Shown here: in pieces, positions 1 to 12,314 of the stretch | How the letters are laid out: each line of letters opens with the position of its first letter | Numbering within the stretch: the stretch's first letter is position 1 | From: Algoriphagus locisalis | Lineage (GTDB): Bacteria > Bacteroidota > Bacteroidia > Cytophagales > Cyclobacteriaceae | NCBI RefSeq assembly: GCF_900116615.1 | Contig: NZ_FPBF01000002.1 | Location: forward strand, 186,001 to 250,000 | Direction of reading: 5' to 3' | Length of the DNA stretch: 64,000 nt | Position numbers and translations under genes: made by a program | The notes under the pieces: generated by a model | Database searches by the model: none | Seen by the model: the letters and a program-made list of their open reading frames with translations, nothing else | Told to the model about the DNA's origin: nothing

Positions 1-103
1 TCTTCCCATCGACCATTAGGTTGTTCACGAATCTAGTTACTAGCGTATCGTTGAACTTCGGATCAGGAAGAATATATCTCTTCTTTGGTTTCGCTTTTCT
101 CAT
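1..103 (-). CDS. rpsG: 30S ribosomal protein S7, N-terminal part (cut by window edge)
   Basis: Small-subunit protein S7 nucleates assembly of the 30S head by binding the 3' domain of 16S rRNA. Only the first 34 codons are inside the window. They read [19 protein letters not shown] and continue to NNLMVDGK, the typical S7 opening. The ATG is 22 bases after the rpsL stop, in the usual str-operon order rpsL-rpsG. The rest of the gene lies beyond position 1. Confidence 0.93.
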   Translation of the reverse strand, partial: MRKAKPKKRYILPDPKFNDTLVTRFVNNLMVDGK

Positions 104-125
104 TTTTTCTAACTGTTATAAAGTA

Positions 126-524
126 TTATTTCTTTGCCGGAGCGCCTTTTCCAGCCTTCGGTCTTTTAGCACCATACTTAGAGCGACCTTGCTTACGGTC
201 TTTTACTCCTGCGGTATCTAGTGCACCTCGGATGATGTGATATCTCACACCTGGTAGATCTTTCACACGACCACCTCTGATCAAGACGATCGAGTGCTCT
301 TGTAGATTGTGACCTTCTCCAGGAATGTAAGCATTCACTTCTTTTCCGTTTGTCAATCTCACCCTGGCCACTTTTCTCATTGCAGAGTTTGGCTTCTTAG
401 GGGTTGTAGTATATACTCTGGTACAAACTCCTCTTCGCTGCGGACATGCGTCCAGAGCTCTTGATTTTGATTTGGTCTCCAGTGTAGTTCTACCTTTTCG
501 TACTAACTGTTGAATAGTAGGCAT
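126..524 (-). CDS. rpsL: 30S ribosomal protein S12
   Basis: S12 sits at the decoding centre of the 30S subunit and controls accuracy. I start it at [12 protein letters not shown] (132 residues), the universal S12 N-terminus; an in-frame ATG 20 codons upstream would add an unconserved extension. The streptomycin-contact segments TPKKPNSA and [13 protein letters not shown] both carry the normal lysines, so no streptomycin-resistance substitution is seen. The C-terminal tail is Lys/Gly/Ala rich. It follows the DUF3467 gene after about 100 bases and leads directly into rpsG. Confidence 0.97.
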   Translation of the reverse strand: MPTIQQLVRKGRTTLETKSKSRALDACPQRRGVCTRVYTTTPKKPNSAMRKVARVRLTNGKEVNAYIPGEGHNLQEHSIVLIRGGRVKDLPGVRYHIIRGALDTAGVKDRKQGRSKYGAKRPKAGKGAPAKK

Positions 525-622
525 TAACTGATAAAATTTAGTTTTCCCGTAAACTGTTAAATTTTGGACTGCAAAGGTAAACAAAGTAATAAGAGTAACA
601 AAGCTAAGCAGTTATATTTTTG

Positions 623-946
623 TTAGGCCTCGCCCGGCGTACCGAAACTAATCGGAAACTGAGGTGCTCCACCCGATTGATTAATCTTCCCAAATGCTGC
701 TTCATACTTCTCAATGTTATCTTTCAGTGCAGAAAGCAATCGCTTGGCATGATCTGGAGTTACGATAATCCGTGATTTTACTTTGGCCTTTGGCACGCCT
801 GGCATCAAGCGAATGAAATCGATCACAAATTCTGAATTGGAATGTGCGATCATCGCCAAATTAGAATAAACCCCCTCAGCTACTTCTTCTGAAAGCTCTA
901 CATTGATCTGCTGATCACCTTTTTTTTGTCCGTTGTCGTCTTGCAT
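623..946 (-). CDS. DUF3467 family protein
   Basis: This 107-residue cytoplasmic protein matches the DUF3467 family as I recognise it, with a core running from VYSNLAMIAHSNSEFVIDF to the helix KRLLSALKDNIEKYEAAFG. The family is widespread in Bacteroidota and has no established biochemical role. There is no signal peptide or membrane segment; the N-terminus (DDNGQKKGDQQ) is polar and probably disordered. It lies between rpoC and rpsL on the same strand, but a strong terminator-like hairpin after rpoC separates it from the polymerase genes. That position suggests a role connected with transcription or translation, which is inference only. Confidence 0.85.
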   Translation of the reverse strand: MQDDNGQKKGDQQINVELSEEVAEGVYSNLAMIAHSNSEFVIDFIRLMPGVPKAKVKSRIIVTPDHAKRLLSALKDNIEKYEAAFGKINQSGGAPQFPISFGTPGEA

Positions 947-966
947 GATTTTAATATAGATTAAAA

Positions 967-994
967 AAAGGCCTGTCGTGAAACAGGCCTTTTG
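967..994 (-). terminator. Rho-independent terminator after rpoC
   Basis: The inverted repeat AAAGGCCTGT / ACAGGCCTTT with a six-base loop is followed on the minus strand by a run of T. It lies 19 bases downstream of the rpoC stop and upstream of the DUF3467 gene, so it should end or attenuate the rpoBC transcript. Confidence 0.85.
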
Positions 995-1012
995 AATTAA
1001 TTTATTAGAATA

Positions 1013-4000
1013 TTACAGGATTGCTTCGCTAGATCTTTTGCTAGACGAGCGCTCCATGTTTTCTGAAAGCTTGTCGTATTCTTCCTGAGAACCTACAATC
1101 ATCGGCTGCAATCTTCGCTGACCGGTACCGGCAGGAATCAAGTGACCCACAATCACGTTCTCTTTCAGACCTTTCAGTTCATCCCGCTTACCTCTAATCG
1201 CTGCCTCGGAAAGCACCTTAGTAGTCTCCTGGAAGGACGCTGCAGAGATAAATGACTCTGTACCCAAAGATGCTGCAGTGATACCCTGTAGTGTTGGCTT
1301 AGAAACCGCAGTCTCAGCATCACGTACTTGTACCAACTTAAGATCTTTACGCTTCAAGCTAGAATTCTCATCTCTCAATCTTCTTGCAGAGATAATCATT
1401 CCTGGCTTCAATGTAGATGAATCACCAGCATCCATAACCACCTTGCGGTCAAGAATATTATCATTCTCTTCTCTGAATGCCCACTTGTCCACAACTTGGT
1501 TTTGTAAGAATCCAGTATCCCCAGCGTCAAGGATTTCAACTTTTTGCATCATTTGAGATACAATCACCTCGATGTGCTTATCGTTGATTTTTACACCCTG
1601 AAGTCTATAAACTTCCTGGATTTCATTTACCAAATACTCTTGAACAGCAGTTGGACCTTTGATCGCCAAGATGTCATTTGGAGTAATCGCTCCATCAGAA
1701 AGTGGCTCACCGGCTCTGATAAAGTCATTCTCCTGAACTAGGATGTGCTTAGATAGAGACACCATGTATTTCTTGATCACACCATCTTTAGATTCGATGA
1801 TGATCTCTCTATTACCACGTTTGATCCCTCCATAAGTCACTACACCGTCGATTTCAGAAACTACAGCCGGATTGGATGGGTTTCTTGCTTCGAATAGCTC
1901 GGTAACTCGTGGAAGACCACCGGTAATATCTCTTGTCTTACCTACAGACCTTGGAATTTTCACCAAAATCTGACCGGATCTTACTTTATCTCCTGCTTCA
2001 ATAGCCAAGTGAGCACCTACTGGAATGTTATATCCTTTAGACTCCTCACCATAGTTTACAATGATTGCAGGGTTCTTAGTTCTATCCTTAGTATCGATAA
2101 TTACTTTCTCACGGAAGCCTGTCTGATCATCGGACACTTCTTTGAAGGTAACGCCTTCTACGATTGCTTCAAATTCAATTGTACCATCGAACTCAGAAAG
2201 GATAACTGCGTTATATGGATCCCACTTACAAAGCGTCTGACCCTTAGTAACCTTATCCCCCTCTTTCACATCCACAATAGCACCGTAAGGAGCATGATTG
2301 GAAATGATGGTCTTACCGGTTTTAGGATCATTGATCTTGATTTCTCCAGATCTACCCATGACCACCGTAACTGGCTCGCCATCTTTGTTGGTAGTCTCGA
2401 TTAATCGTAACTCCTCGTCAAATTCCACTACACCGTCGAACTTCGCGATTACGCTGGCTTCTACGGCCATGTTGGAAGCTGTACCACCTACGTGGAACGT
2501 TCTCAAAGTAAGCTGTGTGCCTGGCTCACCAATAGACTGTGCTGCAATAACACCTACTGATTCACCTGTCTGCACCATATGCCCAGAAGAGGTTAGGTTT
2601 CTTCCGTAACATTTACCACAAACTCCGCGACGAGTCTCACAGGTCAATACAGATCTGATTTCAACTTCGTCGATACCAGCTTCGTCGATCAATTGAGCGA
2701 CCTCATCTGAGATCATAACACCTGATTCCACGATTAACTCGTCTGAAACAGGATGGAATATATCGTGTACAGAAACTCTACCAACAACACGCTCAGAAAG
2801 AGGCTCTACGATATCGTCGTTATCTCTCAATGGCTGCACCATCAATCCTCTCAAGCTACCACAATCGTCTTCTGTGACAATCATGTCCTGAGCCACATCT
2901 ACTAGACGTCTGGTTAAGTAACCCGCATCTGCAGTTTTCAATGCAGTATCGGCAAGACCTTTACGTGCACCGTGTGTAGAGATAAAGTACTCCAATACAT
3001 CCAGACCTTCTTTGAAGTTAGAAAGAATCGGGTTTTCAATGATCTCACCGACAGAACCTTGAAGGTTTTTCTGTGGCTTAGCCATCAAGCCTCTCATACC
3101 ACCCAACTGACGAATCTGCTCTCTAGAACCACGGGCTCCTGAGTGCATCATCATGTAGATCGCATTGAATCCTTGCTTATCCTCTTCCATCTGCTTCATC
3201 AGATTATTAGTCAAATGCGAGTTGGTACGAGTCCAGATATCAATTACTTGATTGTATCGTTCATTATCAGTGATTAGACCCATTAGGTAGTTGTTCCAAA
3301 CCTGGTCCACTTCCTCTTGAGCTTTATTAATCATCGGCTCTTTTTCTTCTGGGATAATTACATCATTCAATCCCATGGATAGACCACCTTTGTAGGCCAT
3401 CTGAAATCCAAGATTTTTGATATCATCCAAGAATTGGGCAGTACGTGCCATTCCACAAACTTTAACCACTTTAGCGATGATCTGCTGAAGTTTTTTCTTG
3501 GTCAAAAGCTCATTCACATAACCTACTTCTTTTGGTACAAACTGGTTGAAAATCAATCGACCTGCAACAGTCTCAATGATCTCATCCTTGTATCCTCCAT
3601 CTTCGGTTCTTACCTGCACTTTACATTTGATATTCGCATGCTTAGAGATTTGCTCTTCGTTCAATGCGATAATCACTTCTTCGGTGCTGTAGAATGTCAT
3701 TCCTTCACCTGCAACCTTCTCCTCTGGAGTAGATTTCTTACCCTTGGTCACATAGTACAGACCCAACACCATATCCTGAGAAGGTACAGTAATCGGAGCC
3801 CCGTTGGCCGGGTTCAGAATGTTGTGCGAAGAAAGCATCAACGTAGAAGCTTCCAAAATAGCCTCATGTCCAAGCGGTACGTGAACTGCCATCTGGTCAC
3901 CGTCAAAATCGGCGTTGAATGCAGTACATACCAATGGGTGAAGCTGGATAGCTTTTCCTTCTATCAGTTTTGGCTGGAAAGCCTGGATACCTAGTCTGTG

Positions 4001-5329
4001 AAGCGTAGGAGCACGGTTAAGAAGCACAGGGTGTCCTTTCAGTACATTTTCCAAAATATCCCAAACCACTGGATCTTTACGATCCACGATTTTCTTAGCT
4101 GACTTTACTGTCTTCACAATACCTCTTTCGATCAGTTTTCTGATGATAAAAGGCTTGAAAAGCTCAGCTGCCATATTTTTAGGAAGACCACACTCGTGAA
4201 GCTTCAATTCAGGACCTACGACGATCACAGAACGACCGGAGTAATCCACACGTTTACCGAGCAAGTTTTGACGGAATCGACCCTGCTTACCTTTCAACAT
4301 ATCAGAAAGAGACTTCAAGGCACGGTTTCCATCGGATCTTACCGCATTTACTTTTCTAGAGTTATCGAATAGAGAATCTACAGCTTCCTGAAGCATTCTT
4401 TTTTCGTTTCTCAAAATTACCTCTGGAGCTTTGATGTCGATCAATCGCTTCAGACGGTTGTTTCTGATAATAACTCTTCTATAAAGGTCATTTAGATCGG
4501 AAGTCGCAAAACGACCACCATCCAAAGGAACCAAAGGACGCAATTCAGGTGGAATAACAGGAACCATACGAACGACCATCCACTCAGGGCGGTTTTCAAT
4601 TCTGGTTCTAGCGTCACGGAATGCTTCTACTACTTTAAGTCTCTTAAGTGCTTCTGCTTTTCTCTGCTGAGAAGTATCAGTAGCAGCCTGATGACGAAGT
4701 GAGTAAGAAAGGTCATCCAGATCAATTCTTGCCAATAGCATCTCCAACGCTTCAGCACCCATTTTGGCGATGAATTTGTTAGGATCCTCATCGTCAAGCA
4801 TGTGGTTTTCCTTAGGAAGCTTGTCCATGATATCCAGGTATTCATCTTCAGTCAGGAAGTCTAGATACTGAACTCCCTCTTCTGCTTTGATACCTGCCTG
4901 GACTACCGCATAACGCTCGTAATAAACAATCTGATCAAGCTTCTTAGTTGGAAGACCAAGAAGGTAACCGATTTTATTAGGAAGAGATTTGAAATACCAA
5001 ATATGAGCAACCGGTACTACCAGTTCGATGTGCCCCATTCGCTCTCTTCTTACTTTCTTCTCTGTAACCTCTACACCGCAGCGGTCACAGATAATACCTT
5101 TATACCTGATGCGCTTGTACTTGCCACAATGACACTCCCAATCCTTTACAGGACCAAAGATTCGCTCACAGAACAATCCGCCCATTTCAGGCTTGTAAGT
5201 TCTGTAATTGATGGTCTCTGGCTGGGTCACCTCACCGTTTGAGCTATCCAGAATAGATTCTGGGGAAGCCAAACTGATGGTGACTCTGGAAAAATCATTG
5301 TTAAGTTTTTTATTTTTTCTGAACGCCAT
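1013..5329 (-). CDS. rpoC: DNA-directed RNA polymerase subunit beta'
   Basis: Large catalytic subunit of RNA polymerase, 1438 residues, in the usual range for Bacteroidota. The N-terminal zinc site is C66, C68, C81 and C84. The catalytic magnesium loop NADFDGD is at residues 472-478, with D474, D476 and D478. The bridge-helix and trigger-loop region carries [20 protein letters not shown] second zinc site follows (DDCGSL, then [13 protein letters not shown]). The C-terminus is the standard [13 protein letters not shown] region. The gene starts 48 bases after rpoB in the same operon and is closed by a hairpin terminator. Nothing is truncated. Confidence 0.98.
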   Translation of the reverse strand: MAFRKNKKLNNDFSRVTISLASPESILDSSNGEVTQPETINYRTYKPEMGGLFCERIFGPVKDWECHCGKYKRIRYKGIICDRCGVEVTEKKVRRERMGHIELVVPVAHIWYFKSLPNKIGYLLGLPTKKLDQIVYYERYAVVQAGIKAEEGVQYLDFLTEDEYLDIMDKLPKENHMLDDEDPNKFIAKMGAEALEMLLARIDLDDLSYSLRHQAATDTSQQRKAEALKRLKVVEAFRDARTRIENRPEWMVVRMVPVIPPELRPLVPLDGGRFATSDLNDLYRRVIIRNNRLKRLIDIKAPEVILRNEKRMLQEAVDSLFDNSRKVNAVRSDGNRALKSLSDMLKGKQGRFRQNLLGKRVDYSGRSVIVVGPELKLHECGLPKNMAAELFKPFIIRKLIERGIVKTVKSAKKIVDRKDPVVWDILENVLKGHPVLLNRAPTLHRLGIQAFQPKLIEGKAIQLHPLVCTAFNADFDGDQMAVHVPLGHEAILEASTLMLSSHNILNPANGAPITVPSQDMVLGLYYVTKGKKSTPEEKVAGEGMTFYSTEEVIIALNEEQISKHANIKCKVQVRTEDGGYKDEIIETVAGRLIFNQFVPKEVGYVNELLTKKKLQQIIAKVVKVCGMARTAQFLDDIKNLGFQMAYKGGLSMGLNDVIIPEEKEPMINKAQEEVDQVWNNYLMGLITDNERYNQVIDIWTRTNSHLTNNLMKQMEEDKQGFNAIYMMMHSGARGSREQIRQLGGMRGLMAKPQKNLQGSVGEIIENPILSNFKEGLDVLEYFISTHGARKGLADTALKTADAGYLTRRLVDVAQDMIVTEDDCGSLRGLMVQPLRDNDDIVEPLSERVVGRVSVHDIFHPVSDELIVESGVMISDEVAQLIDEAGIDEVEIRSVLTCETRRGVCGKCYGRNLTSSGHMVQTGESVGVIAAQSIGEPGTQLTLRTFHVGGTASNMAVEASVIAKFDGVVEFDEELRLIETTNKDGEPVTVVMGRSGEIKINDPKTGKTIISNHAPYGAIVDVKEGDKVTKGQTLCKWDPYNAVILSEFDGTIEFEAIVEGVTFKEVSDDQTGFREKVIIDTKDRTKNPAIIVNYGEESKGYNIPVGAHLAIEAGDKVRSGQILVKIPRSVGKTRDITGGLPRVTELFEARNPSNPAVVSEIDGVVTYGGIKRGNREIIIESKDGVIKKYMVSLSKHILVQENDFIRAGEPLSDGAITPNDILAIKGPTAVQEYLVNEIQEVYRLQGVKINDKHIEVIVSQMMQKVEILDAGDTGFLQNQVVDKWAFREENDNILDRKVVMDAGDSSTLKPGMIISARRLRDENSSLKRKDLKLVQVRDAETAVSKPTLQGITAASLGTESFISAASFQETTKVLSEAAIRGKRDELKGLKENVIVGHLIPAGTGQRRLQPMIVGSQEEYDKLSENMERSSSKRSSEAIL

Positions 5330-5377
5330 AGTTTTTTGAAAGATATGTAAAGGGCTCTTGCGAGCCCATTCGCTTTA

Positions 5378-8300
5378 TTAATCTAGGGTAATTTCAAGAG
5401 CCAAACCTCTTAACTCATGAACCAATACGTTGAATGATTCAGGAATATTAGGCTTAGGAAGGTTTTCACCTTTCACAATCGCTTCGTAAGCTTTTGCTCT
5501 ACCAATTACGTCATCAGACTTCACTGTCAGGATCTCCTGCAGTACGTGTGATGCACCAAATGCTTCCAGTGCCCAAACTTCCATCTCTCCGAAACGCTGA
5601 CCACCAAACTGAGCTTTACCACCCAATGGCTGCTGCGTGATCAATGAGTATGGACCGATTGAACGTGCGTGCATCTTATCATCTACCAAGTGACCCAATT
5701 TCAGCATGTATGCAATACCTACTGTGATCGGCTGATCGAATTTCACACCAGAAAGACCATCGTATAGGTAGGTACGTCCGTAAGCCGGTAAGCCTGCCAA
5801 TTCCAATTCATGAGATACTTCTTCCATGGAAGCACCATCAAAGATTGGTGTAGCATATTTCTTATCCAGTTTCTGACCGGCCCATGCCAATACAGTTTCG
5901 AAGATCTGCCCGATGTTCATACGAGAAGGTACACCTAGCGGATTCAATACGATATCCATTGGGGTTCCATCCTCAAGGAACGGCATATCCTCGTCTCTTA
6001 CGATTCTTGCTACGATACCTTTGTTACCGTGACGACCTGCCATCTTATCACCTACTTTAAGCTTACGCTTTTTAGCGATGTAAACTTTGGCAAGTTGAAC
6101 AATACCAGCAGGAAGTTCATCACCTACTTCTAGAGTGAATCTTTCTCTCTTGAATGTACCCGCAATCTCATTTCTAGAGTTGATGAAGTTTTTCACCAAG
6201 TGAGAAATCAACTCATTGGTATGAGGATCATTAGTCCAATCGTCAAGAACGATATCAGAAATTAGGTTAGCCTCTTCCGGAACATTGTAATTACTCTCAT
6301 CTCTGTAAGGGTTCTTAGCAGGGAAAAGATTGTTTTCAATGTTCTTCTGGTTGAACTTCTGTCCTTTGGTGATGATCTCATCTCCAAACTTATGCCTAAC
6401 ACCTTGAGAAGTTTTACCATCAAGGATAGTCACCATCTTATTGATCATTCTGGCTCTGATAGCCAAAAGATCTTTAGAGTATCTAGCTTTCAGTTTTTCA
6501 ACCTCAGCTTTAGCTTTTGCTCTGACGTCCTTGTCTTTCTTAGGTCTAGCGAAAAGCTTGGTCTCGATTACCACACCATTCAAGGAAGGTGAAGCTTTCA
6601 AGGAAGCATCTTTCACGTCACCTGCTTTATCACCGAAGATTGCTCTAAGCAATTTCTCTTCTGGAGTAGGATCAGTTTCGCCTTTTGGAGTGATCTTACC
6701 GATGATGATATCACCTTCTTTTACTTCAGCTCCTATCGCGATGATACCATGCTCATCAAGATTTTTCACTGCTTCTTCAGAGACGTTAGGTATTTCAGAA
6801 GTCAATTCTTCTTCACCTCTCTTCGTATCACGAACTTCAAGCTGGAATTCTTCTACGTGGATGGAAGTAAAGATATCCTCTCTAACTACTCGCTCAGAGA
6901 TTACGATCGCATCCTCAAAGTTATATCCTTGCCATGGCATGTATGCCACTTTCAAGTTTTTACCTAGAGCTAGCTCACCGTTATTAGTAGAATATCCTTC
7001 TACTAGAACCTGACCTTTTTTCACCTTCTGGCCTTTCAGCACCAAAGGAGTAAGGTTGATCGTAGTATCCTGGTTAGTTCTTCTGAATTTGATCAAATCA
7101 TAAGATTTGTACTCATCTGTGAAATTCACCAAAAGCTCATCATCAGTCAAATCGTACTTGATGACAATTTTCTTAGCGTCCACATAATCCACTACACCAC
7201 TTGCTTCCGCAATGATGAGAGATCTAGAGTCAACAGCTGCTTTTGCTTCAAGACCTGTACCTACAATAGGTGCTTCTGCTTTCAACAAAGGAACTGCCTG
7301 ACGTTGCATGTTTGATCCCATCAATGCTCTGTTCGCATCATCATGCTCCAAGAAAGGAATCAATGATGCAGCAACAGATACAATCTGATTAGGGGCAACG
7401 TCCATATAGGTGATTTCAGATGGTTCCAACACTGGGAAGTCACCTTCAAATCTTGCTTTTACTTTTTCATTGATAAACTTGCCATTCTCGTCCAATGGAG
7501 CGTTTGCCTGAGCAATGTTATGATCATCTTCTTCTTCGGCAGTTAGGAATAACACATCCTCAGCTTTCAAGCTCGCTTTACCATCCTTCACCTTACGGTA
7601 AGGGGTTTCAAGGAAGCCCATTGAATTCACCTTTGCGTGAACACAAAGAGAAGAAATCAAACCAATGTTTGGACCTTCTGGAGTTTCGATAGTACACAGA
7701 CGACCGTAGTGCGTGTAGTGAACATCCCGAACCTCAAATCCTGCTCTTTCTCTAGATAGACCCCCTGGACCCAAAGCTGAAAGTCTTCTCTTGTGAGTCA
7801 ACTCCGCCAATGGATTGGTTTGATCCATAAACTGAGAAAGTTGGTTTGTACCAAAGAATGAATTAATCACCGATGAAAGCGTACGAGCATTGATCAAATC
7901 GACTGGTTTAAAGTCTTCATTGTCACGAACGTTCATTCTTTCACGGATGGTTCTAGCCATTCTAGCCAAACCTACACCGAACTGGCTGTAAAGCTGCTCG
8001 CCTACAGTTCTAACTCTTCTATTGCTCAAGTGATCAATATCATCGACTACAGCTTTAGAGTTGATTAGTCCAATCAGGTATTTTACGATGTTGATAATAT
8101 CTTCCTTGGTAAGGACGATTTTCTCAGAATCGATGTCAAGACCTAGTTTTTTGTTGATTCTATAACGACCAACTTCTCCTAGATCATAACGCTTGTCAGA
8201 GAAGAATAAGCTATGAATTACCTCACGAGCTGTTGACTCATCAGGAGCTTCAGTATTTCTCAACTGACGGTAGATAACCTCTACTGCCTCTTTTTCAGAG

Positions 8301-9253
8301 TTAGAGCTATCCTTTTGTAATGTATTATAGATGATAGAGTAATCAGCAACGTTCACATCTTCTCTATGGAGAATGATGCTCTTCGATCCTGAATCCAAAA
8401 TCATTTCAATGTCTTCGTCTGTAAGTACAGTATCACGTTCTAGCAATACTTCATTTCGATCGATAGAAACTACTTCACCAGTATCTTCATCTACGAAATC
8501 TTCTACCCAAGTTCTTAGAACCCTTGCAGCTAGCTTACGACCAGCTACTTTCTTCATTGCTGTCTTAGTAGCATTGACTTCCTCAGATAGACCGAACAAG
8601 TCGAGAATATCTTTGTCAGAGCCATACCCAATAGATCTTAGCAAAGTGGTTACTGGGAACTTCTTCTTACGGTCGATATATGCATACATGACATTATTAA
8701 TATCAGTAGCAAATTCAATCCAAGAACCTTTGAAAGGGATAATTCTGGCAGAGTAAAGTTTCGTACCATTTGTATGCTTGCTTTGCGCAAAGAATACACC
8801 TGGAGAACGGTGAAGTTGTGAAACAATAACTCTTTCAGCACCATTAATTACAAATGACCCCTTCTCGGTCATGTATGGAAGATTACCTAAGAATACTTCT
8901 TGCTCAATCGTTTCGAAATCTTCATTATCCTCGTCGTGACAAAGTAATCTCAACTTTGCTTTCAACGGTACAGAGTAGGTCAAGCCACGGTCAATGCATT
9001 CGCCCACAGAATACTTCGGTGGATCTACTGCATAATCAATAAATTCTAGAGTGAAATTCTCTCTGGAATCACTGATTGGGAAGTTTTCTGCGAATACTTT
9101 AAATAAACCGTCTGCCCGGCGTTTTTCTGCTGGTGTATCCAGTTGAAAAAAGTCTTTGAAAGACTGCAACTGAATATCTAGAAAATCCGGATAGCTTTTG
9201 ACCACCTTAATGGAGGAGAAACTTTTCCTTTCGGTTTGATTCTTGATAGCCAA
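5378..9253 (-). CDS. rpoB: DNA-directed RNA polymerase subunit beta
   Basis: Catalytic beta subunit, 1291 residues. The rifampicin-binding segment reads [16 protein letters not shown] and then [20 protein letters not shown]. The residues matching E. coli D516, H526 and S531 are all wild type, so rifampicin sensitivity is expected from this site. Other family hallmarks are [32 protein letters not shown] and the C-terminal [21 protein letters not shown]. It is separated from rplL by an attenuator-like hairpin and directly precedes rpoC. Confidence 0.98.
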   Translation of the reverse strand: MAIKNQTERKSFSSIKVVKSYPDFLDIQLQSFKDFFQLDTPAEKRRADGLFKVFAENFPISDSRENFTLEFIDYAVDPPKYSVGECIDRGLTYSVPLKAKLRLLCHDEDNEDFETIEQEVFLGNLPYMTEKGSFVINGAERVIVSQLHRSPGVFFAQSKHTNGTKLYSARIIPFKGSWIEFATDINNVMYAYIDRKKKFPVTTLLRSIGYGSDKDILDLFGLSEEVNATKTAMKKVAGRKLAARVLRTWVEDFVDEDTGEVVSIDRNEVLLERDTVLTDEDIEMILDSGSKSIILHREDVNVADYSIIYNTLQKDSSNSEKEAVEVIYRQLRNTEAPDESTAREVIHSLFFSDKRYDLGEVGRYRINKKLGLDIDSEKIVLTKEDIINIVKYLIGLINSKAVVDDIDHLSNRRVRTVGEQLYSQFGVGLARMARTIRERMNVRDNEDFKPVDLINARTLSSVINSFFGTNQLSQFMDQTNPLAELTHKRRLSALGPGGLSRERAGFEVRDVHYTHYGRLCTIETPEGPNIGLISSLCVHAKVNSMGFLETPYRKVKDGKASLKAEDVLFLTAEEEDDHNIAQANAPLDENGKFINEKVKARFEGDFPVLEPSEITYMDVAPNQIVSVAASLIPFLEHDDANRALMGSNMQRQAVPLLKAEAPIVGTGLEAKAAVDSRSLIIAEASGVVDYVDAKKIVIKYDLTDDELLVNFTDEYKSYDLIKFRRTNQDTTINLTPLVLKGQKVKKGQVLVEGYSTNNGELALGKNLKVAYMPWQGYNFEDAIVISERVVREDIFTSIHVEEFQLEVRDTKRGEEELTSEIPNVSEEAVKNLDEHGIIAIGAEVKEGDIIIGKITPKGETDPTPEEKLLRAIFGDKAGDVKDASLKASPSLNGVVIETKLFARPKKDKDVRAKAKAEVEKLKARYSKDLLAIRARMINKMVTILDGKTSQGVRHKFGDEIITKGQKFNQKNIENNLFPAKNPYRDESNYNVPEEANLISDIVLDDWTNDPHTNELISHLVKNFINSRNEIAGTFKRERFTLEVGDELPAGIVQLAKVYIAKKRKLKVGDKMAGRHGNKGIVARIVRDEDMPFLEDGTPMDIVLNPLGVPSRMNIGQIFETVLAWAGQKLDKKYATPIFDGASMEEVSHELELAGLPAYGRTYLYDGLSGVKFDQPITVGIAYMLKLGHLVDDKMHARSIGPYSLITQQPLGGKAQFGGQRFGEMEVWALEAFGASHVLQEILTVKSDDVIGRAKAYEAIVKGENLPKPNIPESFNVLVHELRGLALEITLD

Positions 9254-9344
9254 GGTAGTGTATGTTTATGGTGAAATGTTGATATCGGAATAATCTTATT
9301 TCCGATTAGAATAATGCTATTTTAAACCTGTGCATAAACAGGAA

Positions 9345-9371
9345 AAGACCTGACTAAAATAGTCAGGTCTT
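9345..9371 (-). terminator. Attenuator-like hairpin between rplL and rpoB
   Basis: AAGACCTGACT pairs perfectly with AGTCAGGTCTT around a five-base loop, and on the minus strand it runs into TTTTCC. It lies 39 bases past the rplL stop and about 92 bases before rpoB. E. coli has a partial terminator at the same place that lowers rpoBC relative to the ribosomal proteins. A similar role here is inference from position and structure. Confidence 0.75.
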
Positions 9372-9409
9372 AGGCTTGAACCCCAACCTAATAGTTGCGG
9401 TTCAGCAAA

Positions 9410-9790
9410 TTATTTGATCTCTACTTCAGCACCAGCTTCTTCCAAAGACTTCTTCAAGCCTTCAGCTTCGTCTTTAGCTACGCCTTCTTTCAACGCTTTA
9501 GGAGCTCCGTCAACTAATTCTTTTGCCTCTTTAAGACCAAGACCAGTCAATTCTTTTACAAGCTTTACAACTGCCAGTTTTGATCCACCAGCAGCTTTCA
9601 AGATTACGTCAAAAGTTGACTTCTCTTCTTCGGCTGCAGCTTCTCCAGCACCAGCACCACCTGCAACAACTACTGCACCTGCAGCAGCTGGCTCGATGCC
9701 ATACTGATCCTTAAGGATATCTGTCAATTCTTTAACCTCTTTTACAGTCAAGTTTACCAACTGATCTGCAAGTTGTGTAAGATCTGCCAT
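9410..9790 (-). CDS. rplL: 50S ribosomal protein L7/L12
   Basis: Stalk protein that recruits translation GTPases. It has 126 residues: an N-terminal dimerisation domain ([20 protein letters not shown]), an Ala/Gly/Glu-rich flexible hinge around residues 35-55, and the conserved C-terminal domain with [20 protein letters not shown] and ending [10 protein letters not shown]. It follows rplJ by about 40 bases in the usual rplJL pair. An alanine-rich reading frame on the opposite strand is a shadow of its biased composition. Confidence 0.97.
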   Translation of the reverse strand: MADLTQLADQLVNLTVKEVKELTDILKDQYGIEPAAAGAVVVAGGAGAGEAAAEEEKSTFDVILKAAGGSKLAVVKLVKELTGLGLKEAKELVDGAPKALKEGVAKDEAEGLKKSLEEAGAEVEIK

Positions 9791-9832
9791 TGTATTTGAA
9801 ATTTAATATTTGTTTGAATGATTTTTTTTAAC

Positions 9833-10375
9833 TTATTTTTCTTCTCTATCAGCAAGCGTCTTAAGCACACCAGAAATATTGTTCTGGCCACTTTGCAATG
9901 CTGAGATAAGATTCATTGCTGGAGACTGTAGCAAACCGATAAGGTCGCCTAACAATTCCTGCTTTGATTTCAACTTTGAAAGCATTTCTAGATTTTCCTC
10001 ACCGATGAAAATATCCGCATCGATAGAAGCGCCTTTGAATGCTGGCTTAGTTGCTTTTTTACCTAATTTTTTTCTGAAGTCCAGCAATACATTTGCCGGA
10101 AGGTTACTCGTCTCGTTTGAGAAGATAATTCCAGAGAATCCTTTCAATGCTTTATCTGACAACTCAGAATAGTCGCCATCTAAATTTTCCAGTGCCTTGC
10201 TGATCAAGGTATTTTTATAGACTTTGTAATCTACACCTTTGTCAAAACAAGCTCTTCTGAATGCATTTACCTGCGCTACAGAGAAACCTGAAGCATCAGT
10301 GATATAGAAGAAAGGGTTTTCTTTAAATTTCTCAGTAAGACCGTCGATTATTACTTTCTTTTCGTCTCTAGTCAT
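9833..10375 (-). CDS. rplJ: 50S ribosomal protein L10
   Basis: L10 forms the base of the ribosomal stalk and binds L7/L12 dimers through its C-terminal helix. The 180-residue product begins MTRDEKKVIIDGLTEKFKEN, has the typical YKVYKNTLISKAL rRNA-binding segment, and ends with the L12-binding helix (ISALQSGQNNISGVLKTLAD). It starts 2 bases after rplA stops, which indicates tight coupling. In other bacteria L10 with L12 represses its own mRNA; no leader structure was tested here. Confidence 0.96.
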   Translation of the reverse strand: MTRDEKKVIIDGLTEKFKENPFFYITDASGFSVAQVNAFRRACFDKGVDYKVYKNTLISKALENLDGDYSELSDKALKGFSGIIFSNETSNLPANVLLDFRKKLGKKATKPAFKGASIDADIFIGEENLEMLSKLKSKQELLGDLIGLLQSPAMNLISALQSGQNNISGVLKTLADREEK

Positions 10376-10377
10376 GA

Positions 10378-11076
10378 TTAAATTCCTTGAATGCTACCCT
10401 TGTCCACTGCAATTCCAGGAGACATTGTACTGGATAAATGAATACTCTTGAAATATGTTCCTTTGGAAGAGGAAGGCTTTAGCTTGGAAATAGTAAGGAT
10501 AAGTTCTTTTACATTTTCTTCGATCTGCGCTGCAGTGAAGGATGCCTTACCGATACCCGCGTGTATAATTCCAAATTTATCAACTTTGAAATCGATTTTA
10601 CCCGCTTTTACTTCTCTTACTGCCTTAGCTACATCCAGAGTAACAGTTCCTGATTTAGGATTTGGCATAAGACCTCTTGGTCCCAATACTCTACCCAATC
10701 TACCTACTTTCGCCATTACGTTAGGCATAGTGATGATGACATCAATGTCAGTCCATCCGCCTTCGATTTTAGCTATATAGTCATCCAAGCCTGCGTAATC
10801 TGCACCTGCTTCGGTTGCTTCTGCTACTTTGTCAGGAGTACAAAGAACCAATACTTTGATGTCTTTGCCAGTACCATGAGGAAGCGCAACAACGCCTCTT
10901 ACCATTTGATCTGCTTTACGTGGATCCACACCCAAACGGATGTCAAGATCTACGGAAGCATCAAACTTCGTCATAGTAATATCCTTCACGATAGTAGAAG
11001 CTGCCTCCAGGGAGTACACTTGGCTTGGGTCGTACTTAGAAAGAGCTTCTTTTTGCTTTTTTGTTAACTTAGCCAT
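10378..11076 (-). CDS. rplA: 50S ribosomal protein L1
   Basis: L1 binds 23S rRNA at the L1 stalk and moves E-site tRNA. It has 232 residues, the normal length, with the signature [20 protein letters not shown] and C-terminal [10 protein letters not shown]. It is 10 bases downstream of rplK. In E. coli L1 represses the rplKA mRNA; the same autoregulation is likely by family knowledge but is not shown by the sequence alone. Confidence 0.97.
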   Translation of the reverse strand: MAKLTKKQKEALSKYDPSQVYSLEAASTIVKDITMTKFDASVDLDIRLGVDPRKADQMVRGVVALPHGTGKDIKVLVLCTPDKVAEATEAGADYAGLDDYIAKIEGGWTDIDVIITMPNVMAKVGRLGRVLGPRGLMPNPKSGTVTLDVAKAVREVKAGKIDFKVDKFGIIHAGIGKASFTAAQIEENVKELILTISKLKPSSSKGTYFKSIHLSSTMSPGIAVDKGSIQGI

Positions 11077-11086
11077 TGTTTTTTAT

Positions 11087-11530
11087 TTATACTTCCCAAG
11101 GGGCTTTTCCAGATACTGTGATTCCCATGCTTCTTGCTGTACCAGCTACCATTTTCATAGCAGACTCAACTTTGAAAGCATTAAGGTCAGGCATTTTTAC
11201 CTCTGCTATCTCCTTAACCTGATCCCAGGTTACTGATCCTACCTTCTTACGGTTTGGCTCAGCAGATCCGCTTTTAATTTTCGCAGCCTCTAGCAACATG
11301 TTTGCTGCAGGAGGAGTTTTTACTACGAAGTCAAAAGACTTGTCTGAGTAGATTGTAATCAATACAGGAAGCACTTGACCCATTTTATCTTGGGTACGTG
11401 CATTGTACTGCTTACAAAACTCCATGATGTTCAGACCCTTGGAACCAAGAGCCGGACCTACTGGAGGCGACGGGTTTGCCTGGCCACCTTTCACTTGTAG
11501 TTTTAAATAACCAGTGATTTCCTTAGCCAT
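11087..11530 (-). CDS. rplK: 50S ribosomal protein L11
   Basis: L11 forms the GTPase-associated centre with 23S rRNA. The 147-residue product has the N-terminal signature [20 protein letters not shown], including the proline-rich stretch contacted by thiostrepton, and the C-terminal rRNA-binding domain ending [18 protein letters not shown]. It follows nusG after 3 bases and precedes rplA by 10 bases, consistent with one transcript. Confidence 0.97.
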   Translation of the reverse strand: MAKEITGYLKLQVKGGQANPSPPVGPALGSKGLNIMEFCKQYNARTQDKMGQVLPVLITIYSDKSFDFVVKTPPAANMLLEAAKIKSGSAEPNRKKVGSVTWDQVKEIAEVKMPDLNAFKVESAMKMVAGTARSMGITVSGKAPWEV

Positions 11531-11533
11531 TGC

Positions 11534-12091
11534 TTAGTCTTGTTTTTCTACTTGTATAAAGTTTAATTCGACAGGAGTATTTCTTCCGAAGATCTTAACC
11601 ATAACATTAAGTTTCTTCTTCTCTTCAAATATCTCCTCTATTGTTCCGGTAAATCCACTGAAAGGACCGTCCATTACTTTGACAGTCTCTCCGACTATAA
11701 ATGGTGTATCCAGTTTCTCTGCGAACTCGTCAATCTCTTCAACCTTACCTAAAATACGGTTGATTTCTGACTGACGTAGTGGCTCAGGGGTTTTGGAAGC
11801 CCCACCTGAGTTAGATCCTAAGAAACCGATTACTCCCGGAATGCTTGTAATTACGTGATTGGCCTCACCATTTGAGAGATCCGCATTAACTAAAACGTAA
11901 CCAGGAAAGAAGTTTCTCTCTCTAACACGCTTTTTGCCGTTACGCATCTCATATACTTTCTCAGAAGGTATAAGGACTTCAGGAATAAAATCTCCAATAT
12001 CCTGTCTGGTAATTTCATTATCCAGATAGGTTTTAGTTTTTTTCTCCTGTCCCGCTACTACTCTGAGTACGTACCATTTATGTTCAGCCAT
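11534..12091 (-). CDS. nusG: Transcription elongation/antitermination factor NusG
   Basis: NusG binds RNA polymerase through its N-terminal domain and couples it to ribosomes or Rho through its C-terminal KOW domain. The 185-residue product starts [18 protein letters not shown], has the NGN signature [12 protein letters not shown] at about residues 55-70, and a C-terminal KOW motif around [18 protein letters not shown]. It is directly followed by rplK, as in most bacteria, and lies 18 bases after secE. Confidence 0.97.
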   Translation of the reverse strand: MAEHKWYVLRVVAGQEKKTKTYLDNEITRQDIGDFIPEVLIPSEKVYEMRNGKKRVRERNFFPGYVLVNADLSNGEANHVITSIPGVIGFLGSNSGGASKTPEPLRQSEINRILGKVEEIDEFAEKLDTPFIVGETVKVMDGPFSGFTGTIEEIFEEKKKLNVMVKIFGRNTPVELNFIQVEKQD

Positions 12092-12109
12092 TCTGTAATG
12101 TCAATTCAA

Positions 12110-12298
12110 TTAGAATAAATCATAAAACCATGTCATGATGTTTTCAAATCCAAGATCCACTACACCTATGAAAAGGGCAAAGATCAAAGATGCTACTAAC
12201 ACCAATACTGCACTATTTTGAAGAAATGAAAATTTTGGCCATGTGACCTTATTTACCATTTCATCATAAGATTCTAGAACAAAGTTTTTCAGATTCAT
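12110..12298 (-). CDS. secE: Preprotein translocase subunit SecE
   Basis: SecE is the essential clamp subunit of the SecYEG channel. At 62 residues this is the short one-helix form: an amphipathic region with EMVNKVTWPKF, the conserved SecE motif, then a single membrane helix (SAVLVLVASLIFALFIGVVD). The position between tRNA-Trp and nusG is the classical secE-nusG arrangement. Confidence 0.94.
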   Translation of the reverse strand: MNLKNFVLESYDEMVNKVTWPKFSFLQNSAVLVLVASLIFALFIGVVDLGFENIMTWFYDLF

Positions 12299-12314
12299 AG
12301 TGTACTTAACTTAC

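Noticed and set aside
126..584. Longer S12 with 20 extra N-terminal residues
   Set aside because: The extension is unconserved and S12 universally starts MPTIQQL.
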